A stretch of DNA of 64,000 bases. Source: Serratia plymuthica. Its GTDB lineage: Bacteria; Pseudomonadota; Gammaproteobacteria; Enterobacterales; Enterobacteriaceae. Made by a program: the position numbers and the translations under genes. Positions 62,382 through 64,000 of the stretch are shown in pieces. The DNA is taken from positions 4,030,001-4,094,000 of the forward strand of contig NZ_CP068771.1 in assembly GCF_018336935.1 (NCBI RefSeq), given 5' to 3'. Each line of letters starts with the position of its first letter. The first letter of the stretch is position 1. Under the pieces are notes generated by a model. It made no database searches. It was given only the letters and a program-made list of their open reading frames with translations, and was not told the DNA's origin.

Positions 62382-64000
62382 GGCAGTTTCCTGTTGATCA
62401 CACAGCCCGGTGAGGCGGTCAGCGTGCCGGTGGTGCCGGACACCTGGAAACCGGGGAGCTGGCGCATTTCAGCAAAGTGATTGGCCAATGTCCAGGCATC
62501 CATCCCCATTGCGTACAGACGCACCAGCGAATAGTCGTTGCGGAACCGGCTGCTCGCCTGCTGCAACAGCTGCGGGTTGGCCCCGGCCAGCAGCGGGATA
62601 TCGCTGAACTGCAGGCCTTCCATTTCCAGGCGGAAGTCCGGGCCGGCGCCGGCCTGATAGCTGCGTGAGCTGGCGTACATTGCCGGTTTGCTGCGTGAGG
62701 TGGTGGCCATGTCGATCATCGGTTTGATCAGCGTCAGCTGGGACTGGGTCGCCACGATATAGACCGCATCCACGTTACCGCCGGACTCGGCAGGCACATC
62801 GCTTGGCGGCGCCGGAATGGTCAGCCCGGCAATGGTTACGGCCTGCGGAGCCGGCGCTGCGGAAATCGGCGTACCTGTCATGCGGATGCCGCCGCTGTTC
62901 ACCGACTGACGCAGTTCGCCGGCAGAGCCGATGCCTTGCTGCAGCACGGTCTGACCGCCCAGCTTTTGCCATTCCTGGTTAAAGGCTTTGGCAATACGAT
63001 CGCCGAACGAACCGCGCGGGATCAGCAGCAGCGGCTGGCGCTTTTGTTGTTCCCACATATGGCGGGCCGCGTCGCGCGCTTCGTCTTCCGGCGACAAGGC
63101 GAAGTAACAGATGTTCGGATTGTCTTTCGGCGTTCCCGGCTGATTGAGCGCCAGCACGTTCAGCGTGGTGGTGGTGCCGGACAGTTGATCGACGTTCTCT
63201 TTCAGCAGCGGACCCACTACCAGCGTTGCGCCGTCCTGCTGCGCCTGCGTCAGTAACGCGGCCAGCGGTTGGCTGGTGGTATCATACACTTTAATTTGCG
63301 CATTGGTGGCCGGCGGCGTCATCGGCGCATTGGGCTGCGTGGAAGGCTGAGCCGCCGTCACGGGCGCGGCATCGGCAGACGGCGCCGAGGTGCTTACCGC
63401 ACCGTTGGCATTGGCGTCCGCAGGGGCTGCCGTCTGAACGGGGTTATTGGCAGTTTGCTGCTGTTGCTGTACCTGCGCCGGTACGGCCATGCCGTTTTTC
63501 GCCGCTTCAAAACCTTGTTGGATCGCATCGGCGAACACTTTTGCCTGGCCGTTCATCGGCAGCAGCAGGGCGATTTTGGAGGTGGAAGCCTGGGTAAAGT
63601 TCAGCACCTGATTCAGCTGCGTCGGCAACGTTTTCGCCGCCGGGTTCTGCGGGTAACGGTTTTGCCAGTCTTTGATGCCGGCTTTCAGCAGGCTGGGATC
63701 TTGCTTGTTATCTTGATAAACACGCAGCAAATCCAGCCAGCCTTGCAGCACATTTTCATTGGCGTTGATCACCAGGCTGTTCATGTCCTGCGGCGTCAAC
63801 TGCAGCAGCGCCAGCCAGGTTTGATCCAGATTGGTTTGATGAGCCTTGCCGGTCAGCAGCGGTTCCTGCGCAACGTAGGCGCGGATCAGCGGCAGAGAGG
63901 GTTTGCCCTGATTGGCGGCGATCTGCGCCTGGTAGAAGCGCACCAATTGGTTGGCGGACAGTGAGCCGCTATCCAATTGGCCCAAGGTGCTGCGGGCGCT
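62339..64000 (-). CDS. lpoA: LpoA, outer-membrane activator of PBP1a (5' end missing)
   Basis: The frame runs off the right edge, so the lipoprotein signal and first residues are absent. The N-terminal TPR-like part ([10 protein letters not shown]) and the C-terminal type I periplasmic binding protein-like domain ([28 protein letters not shown]) are present. Between the lobes lies a long Gln/Ala/Pro-rich linker, about residues 165-230 of the visible part. LpoA reaches through the periplasm to stimulate PBP1a transpeptidation. Confidence 0.95.
   Translation of the reverse strand, partial: SARSTLGQLDSGSLSANQLVRFYQAQIAANQGKPSLPLIRAYVAQEPLLTGKAHQTNLDQTWLALLQLTPQDMNSLVINANENVLQGWLDLLRVYQDNKQDPSLLKAGIKDWQNRYPQNPAAKTLPTQLNQVLNFTQASTSKIALLLPMNGQAKVFADAIQQGFEAAKNGMAVPAQVQQQQQTANNPVQTAAPADANANGAVSTSAPSADAAPVTAAQPSTQPNAPMTPPATNAQIKVYDTTSQPLAALLTQAQQDGATLVVGPLLKENVDQLSGTTTTLNVLALNQPGTPKDNPNICYFALSPEDEARDAARHMWEQQKRQPLLLIPRGSFGDRIAKAFNQEWQKLGGQTVLQQGIGSAGELRQSVNSGGIRMTGTPISAAPAPQAVTIAGLTIPAPPSDVPAESGGNVDAVYIVATQSQLTLIKPMIDMATTSRSKPAMYASSRSYQAGAGPDFRLEMEGLQFSDIPLLAGANPQLLQQASSRFRNDYSLVRLYAMGMDAWTLANHFAEMRQLPGFQVSGTTGTLTASPGCVINRKLPWLQYRQGMVVPVS

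Overview
The window is chromosomal DNA from a gamma-proteobacterium of the Enterobacterales, most likely Serratia or a close relative (inference). The reasons are near full-length, collinear relatives of many E. coli genes, high third-position GC, a GltB that starts right at MLYDKSLERDN, and a dispersed palindromic repeat of a type I associate with Serratia and Yersinia. I found no phage, insertion sequence, CRISPR array, rRNA or tRNA.

Layout. 1-14 kb: yhdP 3' end, a nitrilase-family amidase, tldD, a lone PglL/Wzy-type glycan ligase beside an AT-rich gap, a nucleoside hydrolase, aaeR divergent from aaeXAB, a secreted barnase-type RNase with barstar, darP, pmbA and cybC. 14-18.4 kb: an AraC regulator divergent from a translationally coupled three-gene cassette (flavoprotein, formyltransferase, TauE/SafE permease). 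18.4-28.2 kb: rnk with a structured leader ending in an intrinsic terminator, then a large accessory catabolic block. That block holds a stand-alone PRD protein, an SFCGS glycine-rich protein, DUF4312, DUF4311 and DUF4310 proteins, an amidohydrolase, a SelA-like PLP ammonia-lyase, a KDGP-type aldolase, an exported lactonase and a multidomain PRD/EIIB/EIIA regulator.

28.4-64 kb is conserved envelope, translation and nitrogen housekeeping: npr-rapZ-ptsN-hpf-rpoN-lptB-lptA-lptC-kdsC-kdsD-yrbG (minus), mlaFEDCB-ibaG-murA (plus), degS and degQ (minus), zapG/zapE divergent, rplM-rpsI, sspA-sspB, gltBD (minus), yhcC, arcB, elbB-mtgA, then dolP, diaA, yraN and the 3' part of lpoA (minus).

How genes work together. 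The lpt and kds genes make Kdo and move LPS outward, while mla returns phospholipid; murA, mtgA and lpoA serve peptidoglycan. RpoN, PtsN, NPr, RapZ and GltBD link nitrogen status to metabolism. The accessory block reads as uptake of an unidentified acylated amino-sugar-acid-like compound, removal of an acyl group, ammonia elimination and aldol cleavage, under PTS-dependent control. This block and the flavoprotein-formyltransferase-permease cassette are the best candidates for uncharacterised biology.
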